Source: Lenzites betulinus (lineage: Eukaryota; Basidiomycota; Agaricomycetes; Polyporales; Polyporaceae). From it: 64,000 nucleotides of DNA. The stretch spans positions 1,984,001-2,048,000 of the forward strand of contig JABYQU010000001.1 of NCBI GenBank assembly GCA_022264855.1, in the 5' to 3' direction. Positions 32,799 through 44,118 of this stretch are shown piece by piece (the stretch's first letter is position 1; each line of letters starts with the position of its first letter). The translations under genes and the position numbers were made by a program. The notes beneath the pieces are model-generated. The model did not search any database, had not been told where the DNA came from, and saw only the letters and a program-made list of their open reading frames with translations.

Positions 32799-34151
32799 AT
32801 GCTCCCCCACCCCCGCGCTGGAGGCTACGACACACGGCCGCTACCTTCGCCGCTGGAACTAGAGCCTATGGACATAGACGTACCCAACGAGCGCTCGCCT
32901 CAGGCAGGAGGCGACAAAGGCCACTGGCCTCCGACCACCGCCACCGTCGATACCCCGCGCAATCACGAACGACCAGGCGCGACGGGACTGCGTAACGTCG
33001 AAGTCCTCCCGTCCACATCACACTACGACGAGAGCCTCATATCCGCCACACGACGGGCCACGCCCACCCCCGGCACACACCATACAGACCGAAGCCACAA
33101 CGCCCTCATACTAGCAAGAACCCCGCTAGTCCTGCCGGCCGTCGCGGAGGAAGAAGAATACTCCCTGACTCCCACCCCAGAGGACGGCTTCCCGGTCGTC
33201 CACCACGCAAGGCCAGAAAGCCTGACGGAGGACCTCGCACAAAGGAGGGTGAACGATCTATGGAAGCACGACCAGGACAGGGTCGTCCTACTGCACGTCG
33301 CCAACGTAGGATACCCCTCCCCAGGCCAACGAACGCTTATGTCCGTAGAAATCACAGGCCTCATCCGCGCCTTCACCGGAGAAACGGACTTCGTGGTCGT
33401 CGCCCCAGAGCCGGAGTGGGTCGAGCCCCCCGCGAGGAGGAAAGCTCCCAGGACGTGGGCGGTCCTCGGGCTGTCACGTACCGCTGCCAGTCGGGTCATC
33501 ATGAAGCACGTCCTCTCGTCAACATGGGTCACGATACTGGCATACGAAAGAAAGCTGATGATACCGCGCTATCTTTTCACCCTTGCCGGCTTTACGAACA
33601 ATTACAACGACAACATCCGCACGGCCATCCTCGAGGCCTTCGCAAGCGACCCCATATACTCTTCCATATCAAGACTCGTGCAGAGCCACCCGGTCCTAGC
33701 GAGCCTTGACCCAGACGACGCCGTTGCCGAAGTACTGTCCACTCTGATGGTAAGAATCGATAAACTAAACAACGGCAACCTGCAAGCAGTCGTCTTCTGC
33801 GACTCCCCCACAGTGTCCGGAGCGAAATGGTTAGCGTGGAGGAGCGAGCTGATGACACTCCCCTTCGAAAGCGCGTACAATCCGACGGCAACGGCCAGGC
33901 CGATAGAACTCTGCGGGTGCTGCCACAGCGCAGACCACGTCACGCACCTCTGCAAGCTCCCCGGCGTCCCCGGATGGAACGCACCGCTACCTGAAACAAG
34001 GATGTTCGGAAGGCCGAGGAGGAGCCTAACGGGCCCCCAAATGATGCCGGTAGTGCCCGCCGGACAACAGCCGAGAGGAAGAGGCCGCGGATGGGGGACG
34101 GGAAGAGGAGGAGGAAGACCGAGTAGTTTCAGTTACCAGCACGCATCATAG
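32799..34151 (+). CDS. LINE gag-like ORF1, second copy
   Basis: 450 codons. The central region includes LFTLAGFTNNYNDNIRTAI and LQAVVFCDSPTVSGAKWLAW, parallel to CFLFAIAGLQ and ALIYCDPPTADCDLWLKW of the first copy. They are followed by the CGCCHSADHVTHLC knuckle (CX2CX4HX4C). The C terminus is an RGG-like basic tail (RGRGRGWGTGRGGGR), absent from the first copy and typical of RNA-binding proteins. It lies about 520 bp upstream of the pol ORF and is the copy in the usual position for a LINE ORF1. Confidence 0.75.
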   Translation: MLPHPRAGGYDTRPLPSPLELEPMDIDVPNERSPQAGGDKGHWPPTTATVDTPRNHERPGATGLRNVEVLPSTSHYDESLISATRRATPTPGTHHTDRSHNALILARTPLVLPAVAEEEEYSLTPTPEDGFPVVHHARPESLTEDLAQRRVNDLWKHDQDRVVLLHVANVGYPSPGQRTLMSVEITGLIRAFTGETDFVVVAPEPEWVEPPARRKAPRTWAVLGLSRTAASRVIMKHVLSSTWVTILAYERKLMIPRYLFTLAGFTNNYNDNIRTAILEAFASDPIYSSISRLVQSHPVLASLDPDDAVAEVLSTLMVRIDKLNNGNLQAVVFCDSPTVSGAKWLAWRSELMTLPFESAYNPTATARPIELCGCCHSADHVTHLCKLPGVPGWNAPLPETRMFGRPRRSLTGPQMMPVVPAGQQPRGRGRGWGTGRGGGRPSSFSYQHAS

Positions 34152-34675
34152 CTACACGACCCGCAAAAATAGCCCGACACATGTATACCGTCACGTCCAC
34201 AAATGCCACTCCATCGGCATATCTCATACACAGTCCGACGCCCCCCCCCTTGACACAGGAACTGTCCACCGAACAAAGCCAGACTTAAGTCGATGGACAG
34301 AGGTCCCCGGCGCGCCCACATATACTGGCTAACAAAGCACAGGAAAGCGCTCCGGGTGCGTACTAAGCGGTGGCCTATTCAGGCCAGTAGCAAACCGCGC
34401 CGAGAGGCTGAAGCGACACAGACCAGCTGGAAGGTCCACCCCGCATAGCTACACCGAGCTGCCGGTATGCAGCGCCCGGCGAAAATGGCTGTATCCGCCA
34501 GGGCAAAACAGCCCCCACACAAACAACCCACACAACAATCCCCACCACGGCAGTCTACACGCACACACGGTCAAATAACCCTGACGGGCCAGGAGGGGTC
34601 GACCCCCCTGCTGCCGAGGACGACCTCGATGACAGGCTCGACAGGATCGGAGACAGCACCCACCCAGCAGGCTGG

Positions 34676-37600
34676 ATGGTGAATCAAAACACGGGACACC
34701 CACGGATGCAGCATGCGACAATGAGGTCACTTGACCGGCCCGCCACCCCACCACCACCGCAAGCAGGACCTGCGATGGCGGAGGGGCGAGACGGATACCC
34801 CGACCAAACGAACCCAGACGCCGCCAGACACGCCCGACCCAAGCGGAACTCAAATGAAAGACTCCGACTGGCATCCCTGAACATACGAGGAATGGGGAGC
34901 AGCGCGACAAATGGCATAAATGATAAATGGCTGCGTGTGAATCAGATAATGAAAGAGAAGAGACTGGCGATACTTGCGGTGCAAGAGACGCACCTATCCA
35001 ACGAAAACACCGCAGCCCTCAACACTCTCTTCGAGCAATCCCTCACAATATACACGTCCGTGGACCCGCAAACACCGTGCGCAGCCAGAGGAGTAGCTTT
35101 CGTGGTAAACAAAAGAATGCTCAATGCCCGGGACATAAAGATAAAAGAAATCATACCGGGGAGAGCGCAGACCCTATCCCTGCCACAACCCTCGGGCGAC
35201 GACCTAGTACTCCTGAATGTATACGCCCCAAATGACACTGCCCAAAATGCCGACTTCTGGCGCAGGCTGACGGAGCTTAGGGACGCCCAACAACTAGATA
35301 ATCCGGATGCTGTAATGGGAGACTTTAACATAGTCGAGGACACTCTGGACCGTATCCCAGCGCGAGGCGACCGAAGAGATCCAGTGTCCGCACTCGCCGC
35401 ACTGATGAGGAAGATCAATATGGTTGACGGCTGGAGGATAGAGAACCCCTCCACCAGGGCCTTCACCTTCCTACAAGAAAGCACGATGAGCCAGTCACGA
35501 ATAGATAGGATATACGTCCGAGAGGATATAAACGGCAAAACGGCCGACTGGGATATAGTAGCATCCGGCATACGCACAGACCATCAGATGATAACGATGT
35601 CCTTAGCAAACTATGCCGCACCCTACGTCGGTAAAGGGAGGTGGACACTAGCAAAGGTCCTGCTAAACGACCAACTGTTCATGGACAACCTTGTACGCAC
35701 TGAGAGAGAAACCCTCAACGAGATTAGGGCGCTCGCAACGCGTAGCGATGAGAGAAACGCGCAGACACTATACAGCGACTTCAAAGCACAGATTATGAAC
35801 TCAGCCCGACGTCGAACAAAAGTCCTATACGCCAAATGGGACCGGAGGTCGAGGAACCTAAAGACGGCCATGTTGGAAGTCCTGAACGGATCTGAGCCGG
35901 GCTCCGGACCCCGACTGAACGAAGATCAAGCCAAAGAAACGGCGGCGCTGCTGCAAAACAAACTCACGAAACTAGAAATGAAGCGCTTTGAGGAGAGGAG
36001 GGAAAACGAGAAAATGAAGCAGTGGATCCAGGGGGAAACGATGAGCAGATCATGGGTCAACCAAGGGAAGAGCGCGACACCAAGAACCCCATTCTACGAG
36101 CTATGGCCGCCCGGCCAGATGTCAGGGAACCTAGTCGCGAGCTCCAAAGGCATGGCGAAAGTAGCCAGAGATTTCTATGACCGCCTCCAAGAAGACGAAA
36201 TGACGGACGTACGAGATGCCCATGACGAAGTGATTAAAACAACGCTAGACCCAACAGAAGGCAGGTTGAACGCGAGACAGAAAGAGACACTCACACGTAG
36301 CCTCACAAGACGAGAGGTGGAAGTCTCGGTCATGACTGCGGCAAAACACAAAGCAGCGGGACTCGACGGCCTGCCGGCGGAGCTGTGGCAAATGGCAACG
36401 AGCAGATTCAAGAAAGACACTGCAAAAGACAGAGATGCCTTCGATGCGGTCGGCCTGCTAAAAGCGGTTTTCAACGACATAGAAGCCCACGGAGTAGCTG
36501 ACAATACAACCTTTGCGGACGGCTGGATATGCCCCATATACAAGAAGGGCGACAAGAGGGACATCAGCAACTACAGGCCCATTACCGTTCTAAACGCCGA
36601 CTACAAGATGCTAACAAAAGCCATGGCCGCGAAACTCGCCGAGGTTGCGGACTCCCTCATCCACACAGACCAGGCGGGTTTCGTTAAAGGGAGGAAAATT
36701 CACGACAACGTGAAACTCACCACTCTCCTCGCAGAATATGCAGAGGCGGAGAAGCTGGGCGGCGCCATCGTCGCGCTGGACCAAGAGAAAGCCTACGATA
36801 GAATTAACCATGAATACTTGTGGGCTACCATGAAGCACGCAAACATACCGGAATCCTTCACGCGCACAGTACAGCACCTCTACCGCGCAGCGAGGAGTGG
36901 GGTCATGCTGAACGGAGTAATGAGCAGCTTCTTTAAGGTGTCAAGGGGAGTTAGACAAGGTGACCCACTCTCCTGCCTCCTCTTCAACATAGCCATCGAA
37001 CCCCTTGCATGCGCACTGAGGAAATCGTCCCTGAAAGGTTTCGAGATCCCGGGACTCCACGATAGAATAATAGCAACACTCTTCGCGGACGACACGACAG
37101 TCTACCTGAACGAACAGGACGACTACAATATGCTGCGGACGATACTCGCGACCTGGTGCAGATCATCGAGGGCGAAGTTTAACGAGCCGAAAACCGAACT
37201 GATCCCCATTGGACCCAAGAACTACAGAGAACGGGTGCGCACCAGAAAAGAGCTAGCTGACGGCTCGCCGAAGCTACCGGCGGACCTGAGGATTCTGGAA
37301 GAAGGCGAGTCCACACGTATGCTTGGTGCGTGGATCGGCATGCCCCTCGACCCGAACGCGGCCTGGGCAACAGTGCTATGCAGAATAGAACAAGGGCTTG
37401 CGAGATGGGCTAAAAGACGCCCCACACTGGCTGGGAAACGACTGATCATCAACATGGAAGTAGGGGGACGCACGCAGTACCTGACTAGAGTACAAGGCAT
37501 GCCAAAAGGAGTAGAGGAGAAACTCACGAAAATGATATCGGACTTCCTGTGGGACGGCGCGAAAGCCCGAGTAGCTGGGGAGATTACGACACGACGGAGG

Positions 37601-39694
37601 CGTGGCGGAGGACTCGAGATCCTCGACCTGGCAGCACGCAATGAGGCGATCGACCTGATGTGGCTGAAAAGCTACCTCGACATGTCACCCGACAGACCAA
37701 GATGGGCCTTCATCGCCGACGCACTGATCGAGAGGTCTGTAGTAGCGGCGGCAAGAAGGACCGAAGACAGTGCGCGACAAAACTACTTCCTACAAACCTG
37801 GGAAGTAAACACGTCTACAAATGCAGGGATGCCGAGAGACCTGGCTCGCATGATCAGAACAGCGAAGAAATACGGAGTGATAGTCGATGTCCCAAACCCG
37901 GCAGAAAACCTGAAGAAACAGCTCCCGATCTGGTACCACTTCGGCCTGCTAGAGGGGAGGAGCACTGCTAATTCGAAGACCGGGAAATGCCTGCGCAATA
38001 AACACAACGTCAGAACAGTAGCGGACTGCGTAGCCATGATAGCGAAGGCCAAGAATACCCACGATCATGTCGACAAAATTGGCTGCAACTGCGACCTCTG
38101 CAACGAGATGGCGGCAGTAGATGGCTGCGAGCACCCCCCCTGGTGCACACGGGCAGCTGAGAGATTAGTGGGCAAACTGAGAGCCAAGTGGCGACCCACC
38201 GAACACCCGACAAATGACGGACTAAGCCTCACGCCGTCGAGGAAACATGGGAATCGAGAGGCGAGGGGAGAGAAAGGAGCGCTGCTCTTCAACCCCTCAG
38301 CCTCGTACGGGGCCTCGCTAGGCGATGCCATCCGAGTCTTCGCTAAAGATGCTGAACGTGAAAGCCCGCCGGCCAGAAGAAAAACGAAACCATACCAAAT
38401 CGACGGCGAAGCTATCGAGGTATACACGGATGGATCGTGCATACAAAACGGCGAGGAAAACGCCTCGGCGGGAGCCGGTGTCTATTTCGGACACGGGGAC
38501 TGCAGAAATGCAGCGGAACGAGTACCGGGCGAAAAGCAGTCGAACCAAGCCGGTGAAGTCTACGCCGTGGCGCTGGCAGCGGACCGCACGCCGATCTTCA
38601 CGCAGATGACGATCATAACAGACTCTACCTACGCCTACCTCGGCCTCACCGAGCACCTCCAGAAATGGGAAGATAGAGGTTGGCAGGGCGTCGACAACAA
38701 GGAAATCCTCCAACTAACTGCTGCGAAGCTCAGGAGGCGGAGCGCGCCGACGTGGATAAAATGGGTCAAAGGACATTCTGGAGTGCCTGGAAACGAGGCG
38801 GCAGACGTCCTGGCGAACAGCGGCACGAGTAAAAGGGCCATAGGCATTCACTGGCGGGAGGAGGAGAAAGCCTTCCTGGCTAAAGGGGCGAGATTGTCGG
38901 CCCTGTCCCAAAAATTAGCCTACCGGTCCATCCAAGAGTGGGCAGCACCGAAGGGAAGGACATCTACCCAGAGGAACCTAGATATGATCAAGGCAGCGTT
39001 ACGAGAGGACTTCGGTACGAGCCCTACGACGGGTGCGATCTGGACAGCAGTTTGGGGAACGGACATTAGCAGGAAGGCGAGCAGCTTCTTCTGGAAAGCC
39101 ATCCACGGGGCCTACAAAATAGGCGAGTACTGGAGTAACATACCAGGCTATGAACAAAGGGCCATGTGCATGGAGTGTAACGTACCAGAATCAATGGATC
39201 ACATCCTGCTAGAATGCGGCGCCCCGGGCCGGAGACAACTCTGGGAGGAGGCGGATGCCATCCTAAGAAGGGGGGGTATAAGGCCACCCAAGAAGTCGCT
39301 CGGCATGGCGGTAGGCGCGACAGCGCTGAAGGCTGACGCCATAGTAGACAAAGCGTCCGCTGCAAAGTCCAGATTGCTGAAGATCGTCGTGACGGAAGTG
39401 GTCTACCTCATATGGAAAGTCCGATGCGAGCGGGTAATTGGCTGGGCAGGGGAAAGTGGGAGGACCCACCCAAGCGAAAGCCTTGCGAGGGCGTGGAGCG
39501 ACGCCATCAACATGAGACTGCACACGGACATTGCGAGGTCCCGCACGAGGAGCAAGCGCGGGAGGCTGTCGAGGGAGGTTGTGCTGGACACGTGGCGCGG
39601 TACGCTACTAGACGAAGGCGCCCTACCGGAGGATTGGATCGATGACGAGGGGGTTTTAGTGGGTACACTCCGAACAATCCGCGAGCCCCCCTAG
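34676..39694 (+). CDS. LINE ORF2: APE endonuclease, reverse transcriptase, RNase H
   Basis: 1672 codons without interruption. Residues about 60-320 are an apurinic-type endonuclease: LASLNIRGMG, VQETHL, GDFNIVEDTLDR, SRIDRIYV and RTDHQMI carry the Asn, Glu, Asp and His catalytic positions. The reverse transcriptase follows at about 610-860, with YKKGDKRDISNYRPITVLN, DQAGFVKGR, DQEKAYDRI, RGVRQGDPLS and the catalytic FADDTT. A Cys/His cluster (GCNCDLC...GCEHPPWC) sits before an RNase H domain with YTDGSC, NQAGEVYAV, ITDSTYAY and KGHSGVPGNEAAD. The end has a CMECNVPESMDHILLEC finger. All key catalytic residues are present, so the protein could be active. It nicks target DNA and copies the element RNA in place. 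Confidence 0.93.
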   Translation: MVNQNTGHPRMQHATMRSLDRPATPPPPQAGPAMAEGRDGYPDQTNPDAARHARPKRNSNERLRLASLNIRGMGSSATNGINDKWLRVNQIMKEKRLAILAVQETHLSNENTAALNTLFEQSLTIYTSVDPQTPCAARGVAFVVNKRMLNARDIKIKEIIPGRAQTLSLPQPSGDDLVLLNVYAPNDTAQNADFWRRLTELRDAQQLDNPDAVMGDFNIVEDTLDRIPARGDRRDPVSALAALMRKINMVDGWRIENPSTRAFTFLQESTMSQSRIDRIYVREDINGKTADWDIVASGIRTDHQMITMSLANYAAPYVGKGRWTLAKVLLNDQLFMDNLVRTERETLNEIRALATRSDERNAQTLYSDFKAQIMNSARRRTKVLYAKWDRRSRNLKTAMLEVLNGSEPGSGPRLNEDQAKETAALLQNKLTKLEMKRFEERRENEKMKQWIQGETMSRSWVNQGKSATPRTPFYELWPPGQMSGNLVASSKGMAKVARDFYDRLQEDEMTDVRDAHDEVIKTTLDPTEGRLNARQKETLTRSLTRREVEVSVMTAAKHKAAGLDGLPAELWQMATSRFKKDTAKDRDAFDAVGLLKAVFNDIEAHGVADNTTFADGWICPIYKKGDKRDISNYRPITVLNADYKMLTKAMAAKLAEVADSLIHTDQAGFVKGRKIHDNVKLTTLLAEYAEAEKLGGAIVALDQEKAYDRINHEYLWATMKHANIPESFTRTVQHLYRAARSGVMLNGVMSSFFKVSRGVRQGDPLSCLLFNIAIEPLACALRKSSLKGFEIPGLHDRIIATLFADDTTVYLNEQDDYNMLRTILATWCRSSRAKFNEPKTELIPIGPKNYRERVRTRKELADGSPKLPADLRILEEGESTRMLGAWIGMPLDPNAAWATVLCRIEQGLARWAKRRPTLAGKRLIINMEVGGRTQYLTRVQGMPKGVEEKLTKMISDFLWDGAKARVAGEITTRRRRGGGLEILDLAARNEAIDLMWLKSYLDMSPDRPRWAFIADALIERSVVAAARRTEDSARQNYFLQTWEVNTSTNAGMPRDLARMIRTAKKYGVIVDVPNPAENLKKQLPIWYHFGLLEGRSTANSKTGKCLRNKHNVRTVADCVAMIAKAKNTHDHVDKIGCNCDLCNEMAAVDGCEHPPWCTRAAERLVGKLRAKWRPTEHPTNDGLSLTPSRKHGNREARGEKGALLFNPSASYGASLGDAIRVFAKDAERESPPARRKTKPYQIDGEAIEVYTDGSCIQNGEENASAGAGVYFGHGDCRNAAERVPGEKQSNQAGEVYAVALAADRTPIFTQMTIITDSTYAYLGLTEHLQKWEDRGWQGVDNKEILQLTAAKLRRRSAPTWIKWVKGHSGVPGNEAADVLANSGTSKRAIGIHWREEEKAFLAKGARLSALSQKLAYRSIQEWAAPKGRTSTQRNLDMIKAALREDFGTSPTTGAIWTAVWGTDISRKASSFFWKAIHGAYKIGEYWSNIPGYEQRAMCMECNVPESMDHILLECGAPGRRQLWEEADAILRRGGIRPPKKSLGMAVGATALKADAIVDKASAAKSRLLKIVVTEVVYLIWKVRCERVIGWAGESGRTHPSESLARAWSDAINMRLHTDIARSRTRSKRGRLSREVVLDTWRGTLLDEGALPEDWIDDEGVLVGTLRTIREPP

Positions 39695-39826
39695 GGCTTC
39701 GGTGGAGGACTCCCACACTGCCTTAACGGCGTGCATAAAGCATTTCCCCCATGGTGCAAGGGTGCGATCCCCTACTACCTCTGCATACCTGGTGAAGGGC
39801 CTGTGGCCTGCGCACCAGGGCGCACC

Positions 39827-39857
39827 AAAAAAAAAAAAAAAAACATATAGTCGCGGG
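39827..39857 (+). other. LINE poly(A) tail and 3' target duplication
   Basis: Seventeen A residues (39827-39843) merge into the right copy of the target duplication, AACATATAGTCGCGGG at 39842-39857; one or two A residues are shared and cannot be assigned. Confidence 0.9.
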
Positions 39858-40150
39858 GGTCTTTGTTTCGGAGTCACTGTCAGGCTTGAGCTTGAAAGCC
39901 AGTGGTATTGATACTACGGTTAGTAGCAGTACTACTACGGCGTTGTCTCCCCTAGGCAGACGAAGTGATCTATATTATGGGGGAGGACGATCTAACTGCG
40001 GCGTACGTGTATCGATGTCATCTGAGCGCTCACTAGTGAGGAGCGCTGGTAGTCTAACGTGTTACGTAATCTGCGAAGAGGGGCGTGTACGAGCTCGGAG
40101 TCTCAGTCCGACACTTCTCTTCCCTCTCATATTCCTGCTCCCCCAGACCC

Positions 40151-43100
40151 ATGTCGTCCTCGTCGACGACCGCATGCTCGCGGTCCCCTTCCCCATCACC
40201 CGCCACTCCAGAGGCGTCCGATAACCCCGGACCCGTAATGAGCCAAGAAGAATTGTCTGCTTGGTGCAATTCTCTTCCGGACGCACAGTTTCTCATCAAG
40301 GGCGAAATCAAGTTTGGGCAGCACGAGAGAAAGCTAGACGACAACCCGGCGTTGGATCTGGAGGACCTCCTACAAGACAGCGCATACGAAGAGTGAGTGT
40401 GCCACATTGTTGCGTCAACCCCTGCCTGCGCATATTGATTACACGCATTGCACGAAGTGCTAGTCCTGCTGCTCAACAAGGTTCCATGTTCTGTCCCGTA
40501 ACAAGCCCTGCATTGTCGCCGAACACACTGCCGGCGACTGCAGGGTCCCGTCATGCCCTCTCAGTCACCAAGCCAATACCCCCTCCCGCTCAGGTACGCA
40601 AAGAGCCGCCGGCTTTGCAGCGTGTCGTTTTCCCCCCGAAAGAATCGTGCTCCAAGTAAGTGCATATTTCCGCTGCTTTCTCATCTACTTATCCCCGCGC
40701 AGCCTTCCAGTCATGTTTCCAAGTCTCCCGGAAGGTGGTACAAAGTCCAGGGTGGAGACTCAGATTAGACTCACGGTCGATTTGGCTCATGCGAGTTCTT
40801 CGTCGGGGGAGCCCTTGAAGTACGATAAGGTCGGTAGTTGGAAATGGCTTCGGTTGCCCAAGGGGACATCCACGAAGAAACGCACGCGCAAAGAAGGCAA
40901 AATCGGTCAGTGGACATCTTCCCCAAATGTTCTTCTCGTCCTCATGTCCATGTCTAGACGCCTCCTGCGAAGACTCCCTCTATCTCACCACGGACATCAC
41001 ATGCGCCACACCCCCACATACTCGTGTTGCTGCGTGTTCAAGCTGTCAAACCCGTGAGGTACGTCCCCGGTCCATTTCTGCAACCCCAATGTTCACACCG
41101 TTATCAAGGCGAAGCGCGTCGCGCGCAAGATTGCCGCACGAGTCAGACCCGCACGCTCGGACTCGGACTCTCAGGAGGAACCGCGTATCATACCAGGGAA
41201 GGGCAAGCATGAAGACACCTCGAATATCCTGCAATTCAACTGCCCGGAGGTGCTCGACTTCTCTTCTGGGTCGGTCATACTTCCCCTTAGGATCACCTGC
41301 TATTGTCGTCATCATCGAGAAAAGGTAGGGTTCCACCTACATTTCACGATGCTCGACCACATGGGCCGAGCCGTCGGCACGGGGACGACGAAGCCTATCA
41401 TGATCACCGACGATCATAAGAGCACTGGGGTTGGGGCGCAGAAGCCTGGTAGCGAATTTGGTTCAAAGCTGGATTGGACAGTAGGTGGTGCGGACGGTCA
41501 AGACGCCCCCTCAGCCAAGCGGAAGAAGGGTCAGGCAACGGGTGGGACCGATCGGTCGAAGAAGCGTGCGAAGCCCTACGATGCCAATAACAGGGCTTCA
41601 AGGTTACATCGTCAAAGCAGCAGCGGCAGCCTTCAATCACCATCCGAGATGACCTCTGCATTCGCGACGAGGTCATCGTCACCCATGCAGAACACGTTGC
41701 CTCAGTCTGCGCCAACACATGTGTCGACGCCCCCGCCGACGTTCAGTTTCGACAGTTCAACACACTCGACTCCTTCAGCAGTCCCGACCGAGAACTTCGA
41801 CAGCGTCACCTCCACCGCGGTAACGAGCCCGATGATGCCAGCGTTTGACATGAATGCACCCCTAAGTGACTTCATCAACGCCAACTTCCAAGCCGACATA
41901 CCTATGCCCGACTGCTCTGAGCTTGGGTCTCCTGTCGTCCCCTTCCCAGATCCCGCAAGCTCACCATTCATGCACGGACCTCCCCAGCCCCAACCAATGA
42001 TGGATCCTATGGCTCTGTCTGTTCCTCCGATAGCTTCGGCAGTGTCCTTCATGCTTTTCAAGCACGACCCACCCCCTCCTATCAGCCTCCCCCCGCCCAC
42101 GATTCATCGCCTCATCCCATCTGTGGGTCCGACATACGGCGGCATTGAAGTGACGGTCTTGGGTGCGAATTTCCATCCGTCGATGCAGTTGAACTGCGTA
42201 TTTGGCGGGGCAACCTCGACTTCGACGCAACGCTGGAGCGATAACACGCTCGTGTGCATCTTGCCTCCTAGTACCCAGCCTGGCACCGTACATGTCTGGT
42301 TTGAGGGCATGCCAAAGGAGGACGACGGGTCACCGCCGTGCCTCTTCACCTACACGGACGAGACTGACAGAGCACTGTAAGGATTCTTCAGGCCGCTTTC
42401 ATGCCAGTACTGATCTACCTTGCAGTATGGAGCTCGCTCTTCAGGTCGTTGGTCTGAAGATGACCGGCAAGATCGAAGACGCTCGCAACATTGCTATGCG
42501 CATCGTTGGCAACACTGGTGGTCCTGAAGCAGATGCAAGCATGTCTACCGGGGGCGCCATGCAGTTGTCTACGCAAACAGACCTACCGCGACACCTCCTG
42601 CTCGGAAGTGCAGGCGACAGCGGCGACTTCGAGAAGCTTCTGCTCGACTTCCTCTCGGTGCTCGACATCCCCGCTGACGGCGCTGCTGACCCGTGCCCTG
42701 CGTCCATCTCGCGCCAGACGGCAAGCGGGCAGAGCCTTCTCCATCTCGCCACCCTCGCCAAGTTCCCAGCACTGGTCAGGTTCCTGCTTGCGCGCGAGAT
42801 CGACGTCGATGCGCGCGACCAGAATGGCTGCACCGCACTCTACCTCGCAGCTCTCACGAACTCCGGCGACTGCGCGCGCGCTCTCGTCGATGCTGGGGCC
42901 GCGCTCGACGTAGTGAACGCGGCGGGCAAGTCGCCTGCAGAGGCCGGCTCACCGGGTTTCTTCGACTTCATCACGTCGGAGAGCGAGCGGTCCTCCGAGG
43001 ACGGGCGCGACGCGGACGACGACGAAGGCGCCTGGGGCGACGTCGAAGAGCAGTCCGAGCACGAGAGTGAAGCACGGGCGCCGAAAGGTCGCGGCAGCCG

Positions 43101-44118
43101 GCGGCCCTCACACCGGACCCTCAGACAACGCTCCGGCATCAGCACGCCCGCCGATGCGGATAAGAAGCCTCTGCCCACCTCCGCGGAAAAGAAGGCGGCC
43201 GAAGTTGGGCTCGCCGGCGCTGCTGTGGACGAGAAGCAGGCTGCCGCCACGTTCACGGAGACACTCTACCGGACGCTCGCGCAGCTGCAACTCGCGCAGG
43301 GCATGATCCCCCAACTGCCGCTCTTGCACATGCCGAACCTTCCGGGCATGCCCGCGTGGGGCGCGCTCCCGCAGATTCCCGCCGTCTTCCCCGTGCTCGT
43401 GCCGATCCAGCAGTTCTGGGCGGATCGGCGAGCGCGTGGCGGCGATGAGAAGACAGAAGGTGCAGATGCAGATGTGGGCGCGGGCTTGGAGGCAGAGACT
43501 GCACAGCTTCCATGGCTCGGTATCCCATCTGCGCAGGATTGGAGGGCATTCTGGGAGAAGTGGATGCAGCAGGCGAACCGTGCTACGGACGTGCACGACA
43601 ACCCACCCCCGGCTTACACCCCGCGCGAGACGGCTGAAGGGGAGGCCGAGAACCCTGAGAAGACGCAGTCGCAAGAGCCTGTAGCTGTTCTCGAGGCTTC
43701 AAGCGTTGTTCAGCCCGTGTCGGACCCTGCTGTCGAGCGGGAGCTGCTCGCCCCTGCGGAGAGGGTGGTTGCTCGGCCGGTCGGCTATGCCGAAGTGCCT
43801 GCTCCTATCCTCGAAGAAGAGGTCCAACAGTTCGCGTATAGGCCCGCACGAAGGCTCGCTCGTCGGGCTCAGAAGAAGCGTGAGTCGTACCACTTCAATG
43901 TGCTTGTGATAGTCCTGCTGATTTCTTATGCAGATGATCGAATGCTGGTCATGTTTTGGATCCCGATTCTTCTCGGTGAGCAAGCTGCGCTCCTGGTCTG
44001 CCAACATCTCTGACATGCTGCCGCAGTTGGTTTCACGTGGGCTCTGCTGCAGGCCCTCCGCATCGCACTACATGCGACCCGCACGGCGGTCACGCTCAAA
44101 GTCGGCCTCCGCGCGTAG
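40151..44118 (+). CDS. Mga2/Spt23-like membrane-bound transcription factor (IPT/TIG, ankyrin, TM)
   Basis: Eight exons (40151-40392, 40464-40655, 40703-40905, 40958-41058, 41109-42376, 42426-43879, 43934-43975, 44027-44118) join in phase to give 1197 residues. The N-terminal region resembles the Spt23/Mga2 DNA-binding-like block (SRVETQIRLTVDLA, WLRLPKGT). An IPT/TIG domain follows (VGPTYGGIEVTVLGANF), then ankyrin repeats (SGQSLLHLATLAKFPALVRF, NGCTALYLAALTNSGDCAR). The last two exons build a single membrane helix (MLVMFWIPILLVGFTWALLQ). In yeast these ER-anchored factors are released by ubiquitin/proteasome processing and induce the OLE1 fatty-acid desaturase. The first intron acceptor could also be 6 bp earlier (40457). 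Confidence 0.88.

Larger units (their letters stand above)
26507..39841 (+). mobile_element. Full-length non-LTR retrotransposon (LINE, Tad-like, with RNase H), 13.3 kb
   Basis: The element is bounded by the 16-bp direct repeat AACATATAGTCGCGGG and ends in 17 A residues, the signature of target-primed reverse transcription. It contains six plus-strand ORFs: a small ORF (27936-28430), two pairs of a basic ORF followed by a gag-like ORF with a CX2CX4HX4C knuckle (29374-31483 and 32121-34151), and a 1672-codon pol ORF (34676-39694). Base use (A- and C-rich plus strand) differs sharply from the flanking genes. The pol ORF is uninterrupted, so the copy is probably young. Fungal Tad-type LINEs usually have one gag-like ORF and are about half this length. 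Confidence 0.9.

Noticed and set aside
39720..39826. tRNA-like element in the LINE 3' end (GGTGCAAGGGTGCGATCCCC resembles a B box)
   Set aside because: No matching A box or cloverleaf could be drawn, so it is treated as LINE 3' untranslated sequence.
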